Shown: piece after piece, positions 52,926 through 63,757 of the stretch | Layout: every line of letters begins with the position of its first letter | Numbering within the stretch: position 1 is the stretch's first letter | NCBI GenBank assembly: GCA_951799405.1 | Contig: OX637337.1 | Coordinates: 18,784,347 to 18,848,346, forward strand | Length of the DNA: 64,000 nt | Origin: Agapetus fuscipes | Taxonomy: Eukaryota > Arthropoda > Insecta > Trichoptera > Glossosomatidae | Direction of reading: 5' to 3' | Program-made: the position numbers and the translations under genes | The notes under the pieces: model-generated | What the model saw: the letters and a program-made list of their open reading frames with translations, nothing else | What the model was told of the DNA's origin: nothing | Database searches by the model: none

Positions 52926-54529
52926 TCCTGTCTAAGTTTTCACTGAGAGATCAACGTCAGGTGGTGAAAAGAAAATTCTTAACATGATGAATATTTAACA
53001 AAGCAATCTACACGTGAAACTGTGTAACATGAAAAGTAGTTTAAATGAACAACTTTTAGTTAAAGTAATTTAATTAAAAACTGGTCTGAACTGACTGACT
53101 TAAATTGTTCTGAGAGAAGTAATTTCAAATGGTCTTATTTTTATCTTTTTTCTTCTTGGAAGCATCCATTAGATGGCTTACTTGGTTGATAGTCCGCTTT
53201 TTTGTCGAAGGGCTAGATTTGAATACTTTTAGTGGTAAAATGACCTCCTTAAATACAAAAAAGATTTTTAAAGAAGTTAAGAATCAACCCTTTTGTTTCT
53301 ATGAAAAAATTCAGATATGTATCTATCGTCTTAGGTTATCATTTATCATGTTTTCGAATGTGATGTTTTTTTAATTTGTTTATGTGTTCTCGAATTCGTG
53401 AATTCATTTTTATGTGTAAACGTAAAAATAAAGACAAATCAGTACTTCGTGTTGTGATTAAACGGTCGGGAAAAATAGTGGCGTCGCTCAACCAAGTTGC
53501 TTAACAAAGTATATAACTTTTATTGCTAATGAATCCAGTCACCATGACATGTGACGTTCCCCCGCCGAGTAAACGTAAATGTTCAGACTCCACTCAGGTG
53601 CAAATATAAAAAAAAATGTTTCCAACCACTGCGTACTAAAAATATTAAATGAGTAAGGTAGATGTGGATTTGCACACTGACTTCTCTCTGGTTTTGTACA
53701 ACCGCACAAATAAAGAACTTGATAATTTATGCAAAAACGTATTCTACCTAGGTTTTCCTTGCAAAATAAAACAAAAGCGGGGAAAAATTCCCCAACATTC
53801 GTTGCATACAAACTGAGTTATATTTAGACAATAATTTAAACATCCTTCGTTAGTTTCGTTTTTGAAAGAGAAAAATAATGTCGCCACGATATGAAATTCT
53901 AGTTGAGAAATATTTTAGAATTTGTGTGGTATTTTTTCGGTCGGAAAATACGAGGGGAAAAATTAAAAGTTCTCGGTTCTAAAATTAAATTAGTTTTGGC
54001 TCGGCCCGTTGGAAGTTGGGTGAAATAAAGACATACAGAAATGTATGCGCGCACATTTTTTATGCGTCTGTAAAGACTGCATTTGCATTGGCTAATTGCT
54101 TTTTGAAAATTTTGTTCATTCTGAATAATGGTTTACAAAGGAGGGTATAAAGGTTTTTTAATGTTAATTTATGGTTAATTTTTTGTAAAAAAACGCTTTA
54201 TGAAAATGACCAGTGTTGGAAATAATTGATATTGTAATGACTTTCATTAGAATATTGTATTTATTCTGTTTGTTTATATGAATGTATTAGATAACCAGTC
54301 AAAAAATGAATAAGTTTGAAAGAGTGTTACTATTTTTTAACGTAAATGCTTAATTTTCCCATGCGAACTAAGCACACGATAAGATCGGCAAACAGTTAAG
54401 TTCAATCAAGTACAACATTGAGTTCATACGGAAAATTTTGTTTTATGGGATTGCATGTTAATCATTGGAACTCTGATTTTATTTAATTTTAATCTAATCG
54501 TTCATTATTTTAATATTCATAGTTTTTTA
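52926..54529. other. Unannotated 1.6-kb region
   Basis: Small frames at 53129-53374 and 53539-53811 show no recognised domain. No repeats identified. Confidence 0.35.
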
Positions 54530-54720
54530 ACTGATAAGTTGATATTAGGCTAAGTACCAATACTGTAAAATTTGCATCACTTTTGACAATCTTGCCCCTG
54601 TGTTAACGGGTAAAAGTTAATAGTGGCAGGGTTTATGTTCACTTGAGATAAAAGTTAAATTTTAAAGTAAAGTGTACCTACAGTATGTGTTAGCAAAACC
54701 TTAAACAAAAAAAAATAAAA
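54530..54720 (+). repeat. R1 repeat, diverged
   Basis: CTGATAAGTTGATATTAGGC, CTGTAAAATTTGCATCACTT, TTGACAATCTTGCCCC and GGCAGGGTTTATGTTCACTT. Confidence 0.65.
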
Positions 54721-54839
54721 CAAACGTTTTTGCTTTCAAGCATAAGTTGCATATAGATTTTTAAGGTTTACTATACTTATCAAGATATATTTTAATTAGA
54801 TCGTGATTATTCTTGGTATAAAAATCTAATGAGGGACTT

Positions 54840-55260
54840 TCATCAAATGAAAAACTCCAACAGGAATTGAACCCTTTGTGTCGAGAAAATTGTTTTGGAA
54901 AATATTTCGCACCACCCATCGCAAGAGCATCTCAAAAACTACAGTAAATTTGTAAGCAAAACCATTATTGCTCGCCTTAAATCAACGCAGTTGTTTGTTT
55001 CCTTGTTTGCAGCTAACCATGGTGTAATGTATGTGCAGGCAAGCAGTCTTGCTGGGCATTTGCAGCGTGGTAAGCACTTTTCTCTTGGCAACATGTGCAT
55101 CATTGGTTTTGTGTTTTATTCTCTGAAAAATGTAGCTCCGTTTCTGCGCAAGCCATCCCAAAAAACGCGCGCGCTAAAAATGCCGTTATTGAAATTCTTC
55201 TGCAAGCAATCTGTTGTGCGTTTCTCTAGAAAGAAATATATGTTTTGAAGCTTTTACGAG
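54840..55260 (+). other. Uncharacterised open frame region
   Basis: An open frame of up to 117 codons (54895-55248) begins at a non-ATG codon and is somewhat less AT-rich than its flanks. I recognise no domain, signal peptide or membrane segment. It could be an old repeat or exon fragment. There is no evidence of expression. Confidence 0.2.
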
Positions 55261-55277
55261 AAATTCAAAATTCCTTG

Positions 55278-55440
55278 GTTTATGTGTTAGTAAGAGGCTG
55301 ACCACGCATATTGTATTTTTTTTTGACAAGTTCGCATTCAGCGTTTGTAAACGCTACACGTGTTTGTTTGTGGGCATGCATTCGATATGAGCCTAAAATG
55401 TTAGCATATCTTTGCAGCTTAGATTATAGATTATTATAGA
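55278..55440 (+). repeat. R1 repeat with internal deletion
   Basis: GTAAGAGGCTGACCACGCAT joins directly to CATTCAGCGTTTGTAAACGC, then CACGTGTTTGTTTGTGGGC and GCAGCTTAGATTATAGATTA. Confidence 0.75.
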
Positions 55441-55569
55441 TAGAAATTCGCAACTAAGATTACATAACATTACATTATCTTATTATAGATTAACGATATA
55501 AAGCAATATACTGCTTCTGTATGTGTATTGAAAATCAACCTCAGATAGCAATATATCTCTGCATCCTAA

Positions 55570-55790
55570 GTCTGGCAGATGGTTTAGTTAGTAGAACCTT
55601 CTCCCTTGGGAGCAGGAAAACCCCACGTCAGCTTAAGTTACTGGTTTCCGGTCGATAACTCAGTTTGGCAGAACGCTTGCATTCAAAGCCACAGAGTTAA
55701 GTTTCTCGCCAAATACCATACTATCGGGGACAACCAGGCCAGAAGTTGTATTCAATACGTTAAATTAATAAAGAAAACTGAATATTAATT
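55570..55790 (+). mobile_element. S2-like SINE fragments
   Basis: Two tRNA-like heads in a row: GGCAGATGGTTTAGTTAGTA at 55573 and CCGGTCGATAACTCAGTTTG at 55647. The S2 end words CTATCGGGGACAACCAGGCC and AGAAGTTG follow. The body is mostly deleted. Confidence 0.55.
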
Positions 55791-55934
55791 TTTAGCAAGC
55801 ATCTATGAATGAGACGTTAAGTGGCCCACTTTAAGAAGAGCGTACATAATTTACGTGGTACGCCCAACTGGGCCAAGTGCTTCATTTCTTTGGAGAGACC
55901 TCTGCCAGAAAACTTTGAAGAACCCTCTTGTGTA

Positions 55935-56035
55935 CCCCGAATAAACATCTCTACGCTTATACTCAATCACAGCGTTTCACCAAAAATGTACTGAAAATAA
56001 ATCTCTCACTATATGCGCTGTTAAACTTCGTGTCA
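55935..56035. repeat. F3 hairpin element, partial
   Basis: GTACCCCGAATAAACATCTC and CAATCACAGCGTTTCACCAAA match the F3 left half. It abuts the F2 copy. Confidence 0.5.
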
Positions 56036-56365
56036 CGACAAATCAAACAACGATAACTCGTGCACAGACAGCTCATCTATTGATAAATCGGTCACAAGAC
56101 AGTTAATCTACATGACTTTTTAGTTTACAACATTTATGTCACATGCAATATAGGTCCACAAACAGCTCCATCATAAAAAACTTGCTCTGCAACAAACATT
56201 TGTGTTTTGTAATTTCTGTACTTTTCATTAACTGTAGTTTTATGAGATGAAGCTGTTAGTGGACCATGCATTGTTTGTAAGCGAAATGTCAATGACTTAA
56301 AAGTCGTGTGGACGAGCTGTCGTGTGATCGATTTGTCAAAGGCTGAGTTTTTTGTGGACCTGAGT
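56036..56365. mobile_element. F2 foldback element, compact copy
   Basis: Left arm ATAACTCGTGCACAGACAGC, ACATGACTTTTTAGTTTACA and ATGTCACATGCAATATAGG. The inverse arm is GTCAATGACTTAAAAGTCGT, GGACGAGCTGTCGTGTGATC and GATTTGTC. Arms about 130 bp. Confidence 0.7.
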
Positions 56366-56841
56366 CTGGGACCAATATAACGTGGAATCGTTTTTGTTTG
56401 CAAATCTTTTTGTTAACGCCGTGTTTGAGTCAAAACGATTTCTTATATACTTGTGTAGTGCACGGTTTGTTCTCATTTCTGGTACACAATATCAATGAAA
56501 AACATCGACAAGATTGATGGCGTCTTCACCTTAATGATTTTGGCAGAGAAATCTGCTGTAAAGTATTTTGTTTGTCTTCCTACTTCAAAATGTTGATAAC
56601 AATAGAGCTTCAGATCTTGCCTACTTTAGGTAGTTAGTGGTTTCATTCTTTTAAAGAAAAAAGTAACTCAAAGGAAATTTATCTACACTCTGAGAAAGTA
56701 AAAGGCGTAATTAGACTCTCTGTTCGTTTGAAGTTTAAGCAGAGTTGCGATCATTTGCCACATTTGTAAATTATCATTAATTTCAAGGTTAATTGCGCAT
56801 TTTATATATTGGATGAATCGTTATGGGAAAACTTACGTTAT
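56366..56841. other. Unannotated spacer
   Basis: No feature recognised. Confidence 0.3.
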
Positions 56842-56945
56842 TCTCGATGTTTTGTTGGCGACGTAGCTGACGTCTTCAATCAGTTCATCCTCAGTCGTTG
56901 TTCAAAGAAGGTGCCTCCTGAAGACGCTTTTTTTACATTGTCGCT
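56842..56945 (-). repeat. E repeat, minus strand
   Basis: TTACGTTATTCTCGATGTTT, GGCGACGTAGCTGACGTCTT and AGGTGCCTCCTGAAGACG, a rearranged reverse complement of the 39.7-kb copy. Confidence 0.5.
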
Positions 56946-57057
56946 GTTTGTAGTTTACATCCACTTTTTCTAGAAACTCGAACCACTAAACGCAAACGCA
57001 ACTAAACTGCAAATACACTCATAGTAAAAAAAATTACACTGTTATTCTCAAAAAAGT

Positions 57058-57298
57058 TATAATCTATCAATAATCTAATTTGCAAAGATATATAAACATT
57101 TAAAGCTCATATCAAATGCATGCCCACAAACAAACACGTGTAGTTCGCGCTTATAAATGCTGAATGATAAACTTACAGATAAAATCCAAACCTCAAATGA
57201 ACATTAGTCCTACAACTTTTGGCGACATTCCCTGACACAGGGGTGACATTGGCAAAGTGAACCGTTTTTTACGTATGGGTGGTGAGCCTCATATCAAA
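57058..57298 (-). repeat. R1 repeat, full length, minus strand
   Basis: ATAATCTAATTTGCAAAGAT, ACAAACACGTGTAGTTCGCG, GACATTGGCAAAGTGAACCG and GAGCCTCATATCAAA. Confidence 0.88.
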
Positions 57299-57310
57299 TA
57301 AATAAATAAT

Positions 57311-57605
57311 ATTAGGATGATTTATTTGGTGAGCGCTGTTTTTGTGTGTATCATACCTCAAGAGCCCTCTGCGAGCTTGGTCGTCGCTGTAGAAAGCGCC
57401 GATTCTCAAGCAAGACCCAGCTGTTGTAAGGTTGGATGGACCTTTCAGTGACCGGTCTTTGGTAAAGGTTTATGAATTTTTCAACTCAGCGAAGAGCACA
57501 TTCGAAATATAAATGGTATATTTTTTGTGCTCCGCCGGGATCCGAATCCACAACCTTCCATTAAAGAGTCCGAAGTGTTGCCACTGGACTACGGACCGGT
57601 CCAAG
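57311..57605 (-). mobile_element. S1 tRNA-derived SINE, minus strand
   Basis: Minus-strand head GGACCGGTCCGTAGTCCAGT, box B region GTGGATTCGGATCCCGGC, and body words shared with the copies at 3.3 and 43.8 kb. Same 3' junction (GCGCTCACCAAATAAATC) as the 3.3-kb copy, suggesting a subfamily. Confidence 0.85.
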
Positions 57606-57789
57606 ATGCCAACGACACGCGTTGTACCTGAGCGGTCATCCATCCAAGTACTATCCGCGCCCAATGTTGCTTAACTTCATCAACCTATAAGTCAAGTAAT
57701 AAAAGGAGTTGCAAATGGAAAATGAAATTTATTTATGTTCTAATGTAAAAAGACCAGCCTAACGCCAATAATCTCATCTTGAAATGGAA

Positions 57790-57955
57790 GTTTCCTTGGC
57801 GTCGATGGAACCTGGTAGGTGCAATGATTTAGGGCATTAAATAAACACCAAAATGGGTAATCATTTTGTACACCCATGGTGGAGATATTTCATCTTAACC
57901 ATTCAATTTGGACGCAATTACTTTATCAACTGAGCTATTCATAGAGCAATGGATG
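57790..57955 (-). mobile_element. S2-like SINE, minus strand, decayed
   Basis: ACCAAAATGGGTAATCATTT, GTACACCCATGGTGG and TATCAACTGAGCTATTCATA. The last is the reverse complement of the GATAGCTCAGTTG head. Confidence 0.55.
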
Positions 57956-58671
57956 AATAAAATAATAGATGGATAACAAAAATTGTTATGAAACGACCAC
58001 GTAGACCACATGAGTGAAATTAAGATAGCTCAAATCATAATATAGGAGGTTGTTATGGAATAAAAAGAACTAAGAACAACCATGAGACGAAAAAGGAGGA
58101 GATTTTTTTTTTCAAAATACTTTGGTCTCTCAAATAGATAAGAAAACTCAATCGGAAAAATATCTTTTATTTTACTAACTACTTGAAATAATCATAAAAA
58201 TCATAACAACAAAAATCTAAAAGCAATAAGAACGTTTTTAAAAAGCTTTGGATTTTTGTATGAGGAAACAAAAAAAAAGCAATAATAATCCAAGCACAGC
58301 ACAAAAGCCCAAGAAATACATATTTTGTATTGACAAAAATAAAACATTTCACCTTCGTATTTTTCCGTGTTTTATTTGAGATTTCTCTCCGTTTGATACA
58401 ATGTGATTGAAATGATTTCGCGACGCTCTCTGGATGAGCAGGAGCGGCACAAATACAAATAGATGTCGTCGAGATGATTTTCCTTTGGAGAAGTGTCTGC
58501 CAGTTATTAAATGTATATATCTATGATGATTGCCGCTTCGAAGGGGAGGTCTTTCCCCAAGATGCGAGCTGAGATGAAAGAAGCGTGAAGTATTTGAATA
58601 CAAATAAATATTTTATTTTGAAGTATTTTCTGTAACTTGAAAGATTATATCATTAGCGAATAATTTTAATA
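57956..58671. other. Unannotated spacer
   Basis: A minus-strand 84-residue frame (58349-58603) has no recognised domain. Confidence 0.35.
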
Positions 58672-58885
58672 GATTTGGTAGGGTTTGTGTATTCACACAG
58701 TGAAAATTCTTTTTATTTAAAATAATGTTTTTTTTTTCTAAAACGTAGTTTAATTTTCACAATAATATTTTATATCTCATTAAATAAATCTTGATAATGA
58801 CCTGAGTATTGAAGGTCGAAAGTGCTAGAGATATAAAATATTATTGTGAAAATGAAACTACGTTTTAGAAAAAAAATATTTTATT
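58672..58885 (+). mobile_element. F1 foldback element, compact complete copy
   Basis: Outer word GGGTTTGTGTATTCACACAG, then an exact or near-exact hairpin with arms 58736-58778 and 58828-58870 (43 bp). The loop carries CTTGATAATGACCTGAGTAT and GAAGGTCGAAAGTGC. This copy defines the F1 unit: arm, core, inverted arm. Confidence 0.85.
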
Positions 58886-58982
58886 TTAAATAATTTTAAT
58901 CCTTAATTTTCTATGTTTTTTGTTTTTAGTTTATGCAGTTTAAAAAAAAAAGGAAAACACGCCACTACGCTAAATAAATAGT

Positions 58983-59115
58983 GTAACTTCTTGACGCCTT
59001 CTCACCGAAGGAGTCGTATGTGGCGAGTAGAACTTATTTGTTTTGCAGATAATAGGGCCGGCCCTATGCGAACCACTTCACTTGAAGTGGGAATTTTCCA
59101 GCTCCCGAGGTGGCA
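58983..59115 (-). mobile_element. S2 SINE 3' half, minus strand
   Basis: GTGTAACTTCTTGACGCCTT, TATGTGGCGAGTAGAACTTA, GGGCCGGCCCTATGCGAACC, ACTTGAAGTGGGAATTTTCC and AGCTCCCGAGG. Confidence 0.8.
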
Positions 59116-59194
59116 AGATAAAATAAAATCAAAAATATTAAAGGAAAACACAAAATGGAGCTTTAAAAATTACTATATAAATTTGGATAACTTT

Positions 59195-59345
59195 TCTTCT
59201 TTTGGGCGCCGTTTAGTGGCTCCAGCCACCCCAAGGGCGCCCACCGCTCACTCTCTTCTTGTGAAGATGGTGGTCTTCAGCTCCTTCCTGAAGCGCTCCT
59301 CGCTGGTTACTATGTCACTTTTAGCAAGATAATCTTTAAATACTT
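59195..59345 (-). pseudogene. LINE 3' end fragment
   Basis: The minus strand translates to TSEERFRKELKTTIFTRRE followed by stop TGA, then the terminal GGGCGCCCTTGGGGTGGCTG...GGCGCCC hairpin. This is the RT C-terminal tail plus 3' end, as at 2.8, 39.4 and 63.8 kb. Confidence 0.65.
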
Positions 59346-59549
59346 GCTATGTTGTACTAAGTACTTTTACATTAAATTGATTAAAATTCGCTTAAAATAA
59401 AGCTCCAATACATATAATCGCTGATTTTTCTTAGTAAATAATATTAACAAAAAAAATATTACAATTTTAATTGATAACGGTTTGTACCTTACCATAAAAA
59501 TGTAAAAACAGCCTGCTGAATCCAAAAAGTATTATTATTATTTTTTATT
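59346..59549. other. Unannotated spacer
   Basis: No feature recognised. Confidence 0.25.
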
Positions 59550-60911
59550 TTTTTATTTAAACAAGAATACAACAGCATTGAATAGAATTTTGTACATAAA
59601 TAAGATATTTTTTACAATTCATATCGCCTATTACGGTATTCTACGATTGATATTTTAAATTACAAATCATGCGAGGTAAATAAATAAAAAGTAAAGAAAA
59701 ACAAAAAAGAAGCAGCATCCAAAACCAAGAACAAACAAATACACATATCAAAACAGAATAAAAAAAAAAAAAAAAAAAATCTCGTCCTCATGATGGGATA
59801 ATGAAAGAAAGGTCAGGAGAAAGGGAAGGGAGTAGAAATACAATGCGCACACCAAACACGTCAATGATGATTAATAAGCAATAAAAATAAAATAAGAATT
59901 GGGAATGATTAAAAAAAAATTAAAAATTAGATTCAAAAATGAAATTCAAATCCTGCAAGATTCAAAATCCTCTTTTTCAATGACTGTGCAGACAGAAAGA
60001 AAATGTCCAACTTAGGATCAGTCCGTTGGACACTATTTACTGCAACGCAGGCTCTACTTATAAAATAATTTTGCTTATAATTTGTCCTGGCTGCACCCAC
60101 ATAAAATAAGGATTTGTCTCGATGAGTTCTGATTGGACAATGAAATGGAAGGAGGCTTGTGAGAGGCGCACTATCGATTTTGTTATTAACTATCTTATAT
60201 ATGAAGCTGATGTCAAGCATATTTCTCCTTGCCTCCAAAGATCGTCTACCATAATGCTCCAATGCTTGGGAATAACTATTGAAATGTTGTCTATTGCGAA
60301 AGTTCAGTTGCTTGATAAGTTTTTTTTGGACCATTTCAATAGCATTAATATGGACAACATAATTGGGGTTCCAAACAGTTGAACAAAACTCAAGTACACT
60401 TCTAATATATGAATTGAACAAGAAGGGCAATACTTGGGGATTCCTGAAAAGTTTAGTATTCCTAACAACAAAATATAACGTCTTCATCGCTCTTTCAGTA
60501 ATATGCTCATAATGGTTGATAAAACTCAGTCTCTCGTCCAACAATACACCCAAATCATTGACCACTAATTTTCTTCTGAGGCCATCAACACCAAAAATGT
60601 AGTCAAAAAGTATTTTACTACGATTTCTTGTGTAAGTAATGACATTACATTTGCTGAGGTACACCAGAGTAGATACATCTATATACTGACTCATAGCCGT
60701 GAAGTGCCACAGCTTGGGATCTATTTTTAAGATAGGATACAAACCACCTTAAGAGATCCCCCCTTATACCGATGTGCCAGAGCTTACTCAACAATATATT
60801 ATGACTTATCTTGTCAGTTACAAAAATGACTTTTTTTATTAAGATCTGATTTAAAAATCTGATACTCCATTCATTGCTCATCCCTATTTCTGTAGCGTGC
60901 GCCCTGCTCAT
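59550..60911 (-). pseudogene. Decayed LINE with internally deleted reverse transcriptase
   Basis: Minus-strand frame 60911-60645 carries the middle RT blocks (FVTDKISHNILLSKLW, LRWFVSYLKNRSQAV, YSGVPQ). A second frame, from about 60742 to 59933, carries the last ones (VNDLGVLLDERLSF, YIRSVLEFCSTVWNPNY, IEMVQKKLIKQLNFRNR, RRSLEARRNM). The catalytic YADD block should fall between GVPQ and DLGV but is absent. The frames meet directly at about 60650, so a deletion plus frameshift has removed it. The 3' UTR (59550-59932) contains an A-rich run at 59761-59780 and shares its end with 35.6-35.8 kb. It cannot be active. The family is Jockey/I-like. Confidence 0.82.
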
Positions 60912-61126
60912 TAGGGGAATATCTTTTGGGTTTAAAATACCAACAAGAGAAGAAGCATATTAGCAGAGGCTGCTCTAGTAATACCATACAGCCCTAGCGG
61001 GGTAATTATGCAATAAAAGATTATGCTGACGTTATATTTTATACATTTTCAAATACTATTATGTGCAAAATAATGGTTACATTTTTGTATTTAAAGTAAG
61101 TTGCTAATATGATTAAAACGCAACTA
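60912..61126. other. Unannotated spacer
   Basis: No feature recognised. Confidence 0.25.
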
Positions 61127-61442
61127 AGCTACTCAGTGTAACTTCTTGCCGCGTTATCCCCGAAGGGTTTCGCATGTGGCGAGTGGAACCTTTTTATGTT
61201 TACAAATAAGGGGGCCGGCCTAACGCCAACCACTTTATTTGAAGTAAGGGTTTTCCAGCTCACGAGGGGGCTGGTACTGATTTCTTGTGAAGGATGAATA
61301 AACCTTGCCGGTATTTTATTTTGAGGTTTGAAATAACCACTGAAACGGGAAATCATTTCTGACACCCTCGGTGGGATTCGAACCCCAGCTCTTGACATGG
61401 AATGCAAGCACTCTACCACCGGACCGATACATCTCCGCAAAA
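61127..61442 (-). mobile_element. S2 tRNA-derived SINE, full length, minus strand
   Basis: Reverse complement of the 41.9-kb copy: AACTTCTTGCCGCGTTATCC at one end and GGTGGGATTCGAACCCCAGC (box B), GCAAGCACTCTACCACCGGA at the tRNA-like head. The 108-residue frame across it is incidental. Confidence 0.88.
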
Positions 61443-61487
61443 ATAAGCTGCACATATTTTAAGCTTTTAATTTTCATTGCTAAGGTT

Positions 61488-61728
61488 CCTTAACTAATAT
61501 GTTGGTATGAGGCTGACCCCTATGCTGTAAAAGCTTGGTCCACTATTGCCGATGCCACTCCGGTTTCAGGAAAGGGCCCCAGGAGTTGCGAGGTTAATAT
61601 CAATGTTCTTTTTTGTAAATACGTATGCAGCTTACGTAAGCGTGAACTTAGAAGTGTCTGCCTGTGGGCGTTCATTGAGTATATGCCTTAAATGTTGATA
61701 TATCTTTGCAAAGTAGATTATATATGGT
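61488..61728 (+). repeat. R1 repeat, full length, diverged
   Basis: TTCCTTAACTAATATGTTGG, TATGAGGCTGACCCCTATGC, CAGGAGTTGCGAGG, GTGTCTGCCTGTGGGCG and ATCTTTGCAAAGTAGATTA. Confidence 0.82.
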
Positions 61729-61782
61729 TAAAAAATATTGTGAGTATTACCAACTGAACTACAAATAAGTTAATTAATTTCT

Positions 61783-62105
61783 AGGACTGATCCGTAGTCC
61801 AGTGGCAACCCTTTGGACTCGTAAATGGAAAATTGTGGATTCGGATCCCGGCGGAGCACAAAAATATACAATTTATATTTCCAAATCTGCTCTTCGCTGG
61901 GTTGAAAAAATTCATAAAACCTTTACCAAACACCGGTCACTAAAAGGTCCATCCAGCCTCACAGCACCTGGGTCTTGCTTGAGTATTGGCGCTTTGTAGC
62001 GACGACCAAGCTCGTACACCTCTGCGGCACTTCAACAAGTGTCATAGACCCCTAGAGCCTCCAGAATCTAGGGAGTCTCCCGCACAGGATTTCTTAAAAA
62101 AAAAG
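61783..62105 (+). mobile_element. S1 tRNA-derived SINE, full length
   Basis: GACTGATCCGTAGTCCAGTG (box A), GTGGATTCGGATCCCGGCGG (box B), CTTCGCTGGGTTGAAAAAAT, CTTGCTTGAGTATTGGCGCT, AAGTGTCATAGACCCCTAGA and ending CAGGATTTCTTAAAAAAAA. It ends in an A-run typical of LINE-mobilised SINEs. Confidence 0.88.
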
Positions 62106-62585
62106 GTAAAAAAAACCTTACCATATAATAAAAGAGCAGTAGGTAATAAAAACATTGTCATTAATATTTCCAATAAAAATTACAATTTTTCAAAGGCAAA
62201 TACTTTGTTTTTCCAAGAATAAAATTAAGGATATTAAGCATTGATGTTTTTCTTAAAAAAGTTTTACAATTTCAAATGGAGATATTATAAACGAGTAAAA
62301 TACATTTTCAAAGCAATATTCAAAATTAAAGAAAAAAACAATTTCATGATAAACTGTTCGTGAATAATAATTGCTCAGTTTCTTTTCGGAGAATGTTATT
62401 TTTTTTGCATTTCTTTCATATTTGATCAAAGAAAAAAGTTAATTTATTACCTTACTTTGTATGAAAAATTGATAAAAAAAAATTGTTAGAAATTTAAACT
62501 TACACATCATAAGGATTGTACATAAAAAAGTAAACGTATTAATAATAAATGATAAACAAGACGGCAAAGCCATGTTTCTTTTGTT
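62106..62585. other. Unannotated spacer
   Basis: No feature recognised. Confidence 0.3.
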
Positions 62586-62678
62586 TCAGGAAAAGGCGAT
62601 TAAAGTTGCAAGTTCACTTTCATCAATAATGTATTTGCTGCATTGGTGGTCAGTCTCACACCAAAAATTAAGTCATCA
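62586..62678 (-). repeat. R1 repeat fragment, minus strand, decayed
   Basis: TTTGTTTCAGGAAAAGGCG, GTTCACTTTCATC and TGGTGGTCAGTCTCACACCA. Confidence 0.5.
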
Positions 62679-63094
62679 AACAGAAATTTTTTTTTGAAAG
62701 AGAATAATGGGAGCTAATTCTGCTACCCTCAGCGGAAAGAACGCGTAGTCACAACAACAGAATTGGCCAAAATGAAAATATCGAAAAATGACTTAATGCT
62801 GTAGGCTGAAAATAATTACACTTTTGTAAAAGTTGGGAGCGATTTCAGATTTAGTGTTTTAATTATAAATCCTCACTTATCAATTAAATTACTTTTGCTG
62901 GAGTTTTCCCCTCTCTCAAATAATTTCATTTCTCAAACGCACGATTTCACTAGGGCGAGCATTTCTTTAAAATTTTGTTATGAAAAAGCGTACATACAGT
63001 TCTAGTATTTTATTATGTTTTTTTGTGGGAAAAAAATGTTAAAAAAAAAATATTACTCGTCTTAAGTTCATCGGCTTTTATTTTGTAGTTCATC
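62679..63094. other. Unannotated spacer
   Basis: No feature recognised. Confidence 0.3.
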
Positions 63095-63325
63095 CAACCA
63101 CTTAAGTACCACCCATTTATGTTTTATGAACTGGTTCATTTTTCCGAAGTCTCCCTGTTTCAGGGAAGGTCGGCAAAAATTGAAGGTTTTATGTTTATTT
63201 TATATTTGTGTTTTTAATTTGTTTGTACATATGCGGCATGGGTAAACGGGAACTTACACGTGGCTGCTTGGGGGCATTTATTTACCATAAATTGCTAAAA
63301 TATCCTTGCAACTTAGATTATCAAT
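63095..63325 (+). repeat. R1 repeat, diverged
   Basis: CCACCCATTTATG, CTCCCTGTTTCAGGGAAGGT, CGGCAAAAATTGAAGG, ACTTACACGTGGCTGCTTG and ATCCTTGCAACTTAGATTAT. Confidence 0.82.
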
Positions 63326-63712
63326 TGATGCAAATGAAATTTGCTTACGTAATTTATATTTAAAGAATATCTCTAAAAATACTTAAAACACAAATATTAA
63401 AATTACAACTATTTGGAAATTATACAAAACTTTTATCTCATTATTTTTTTGATATATTTTTACAGTACTTTGTTGGAATCTGATACTTCAAGATGATTGT
63501 CATAGTGTCATAAATATTAAATGTCAGATTCAAACAATTTCAAGACGCAAGAAAAAGGAAAATTATTTAAGAGTCTTAAAATTACAGCTTCAAGCGGTTC
63601 GGTTAACTCCTTAGTGTTCGGGCGTTTTTAAAACATAAATGGTTGATAGCTTAGTTTGAATAGTTTTTGCGTTCAATGTTAGGGCTAAGGTCCCTATCAA
63701 GGGCGTCATACA

Positions 63713-63715
<3 letters not shown>
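63326..63715. other. Unannotated spacer with a possible SINE head
   Basis: At 63641-63700, GGTTGATAGCTTAGTTTGAA and GCGTTCAATGTTAGGGCTAA recall an S2 head. Too decayed to be sure. Confidence 0.3.
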
Positions 63716-63747
<32 letters not shown>

Positions 63748-63757
63748 ATGATGATTT
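63716..63757. repeat. GAT microsatellite
   Basis: About 13 units of GAT with one interruption, directly next to the LINE 3' end. Such iterated tails are usual at the 3' termini of some LINE clades. Confidence 0.9.
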
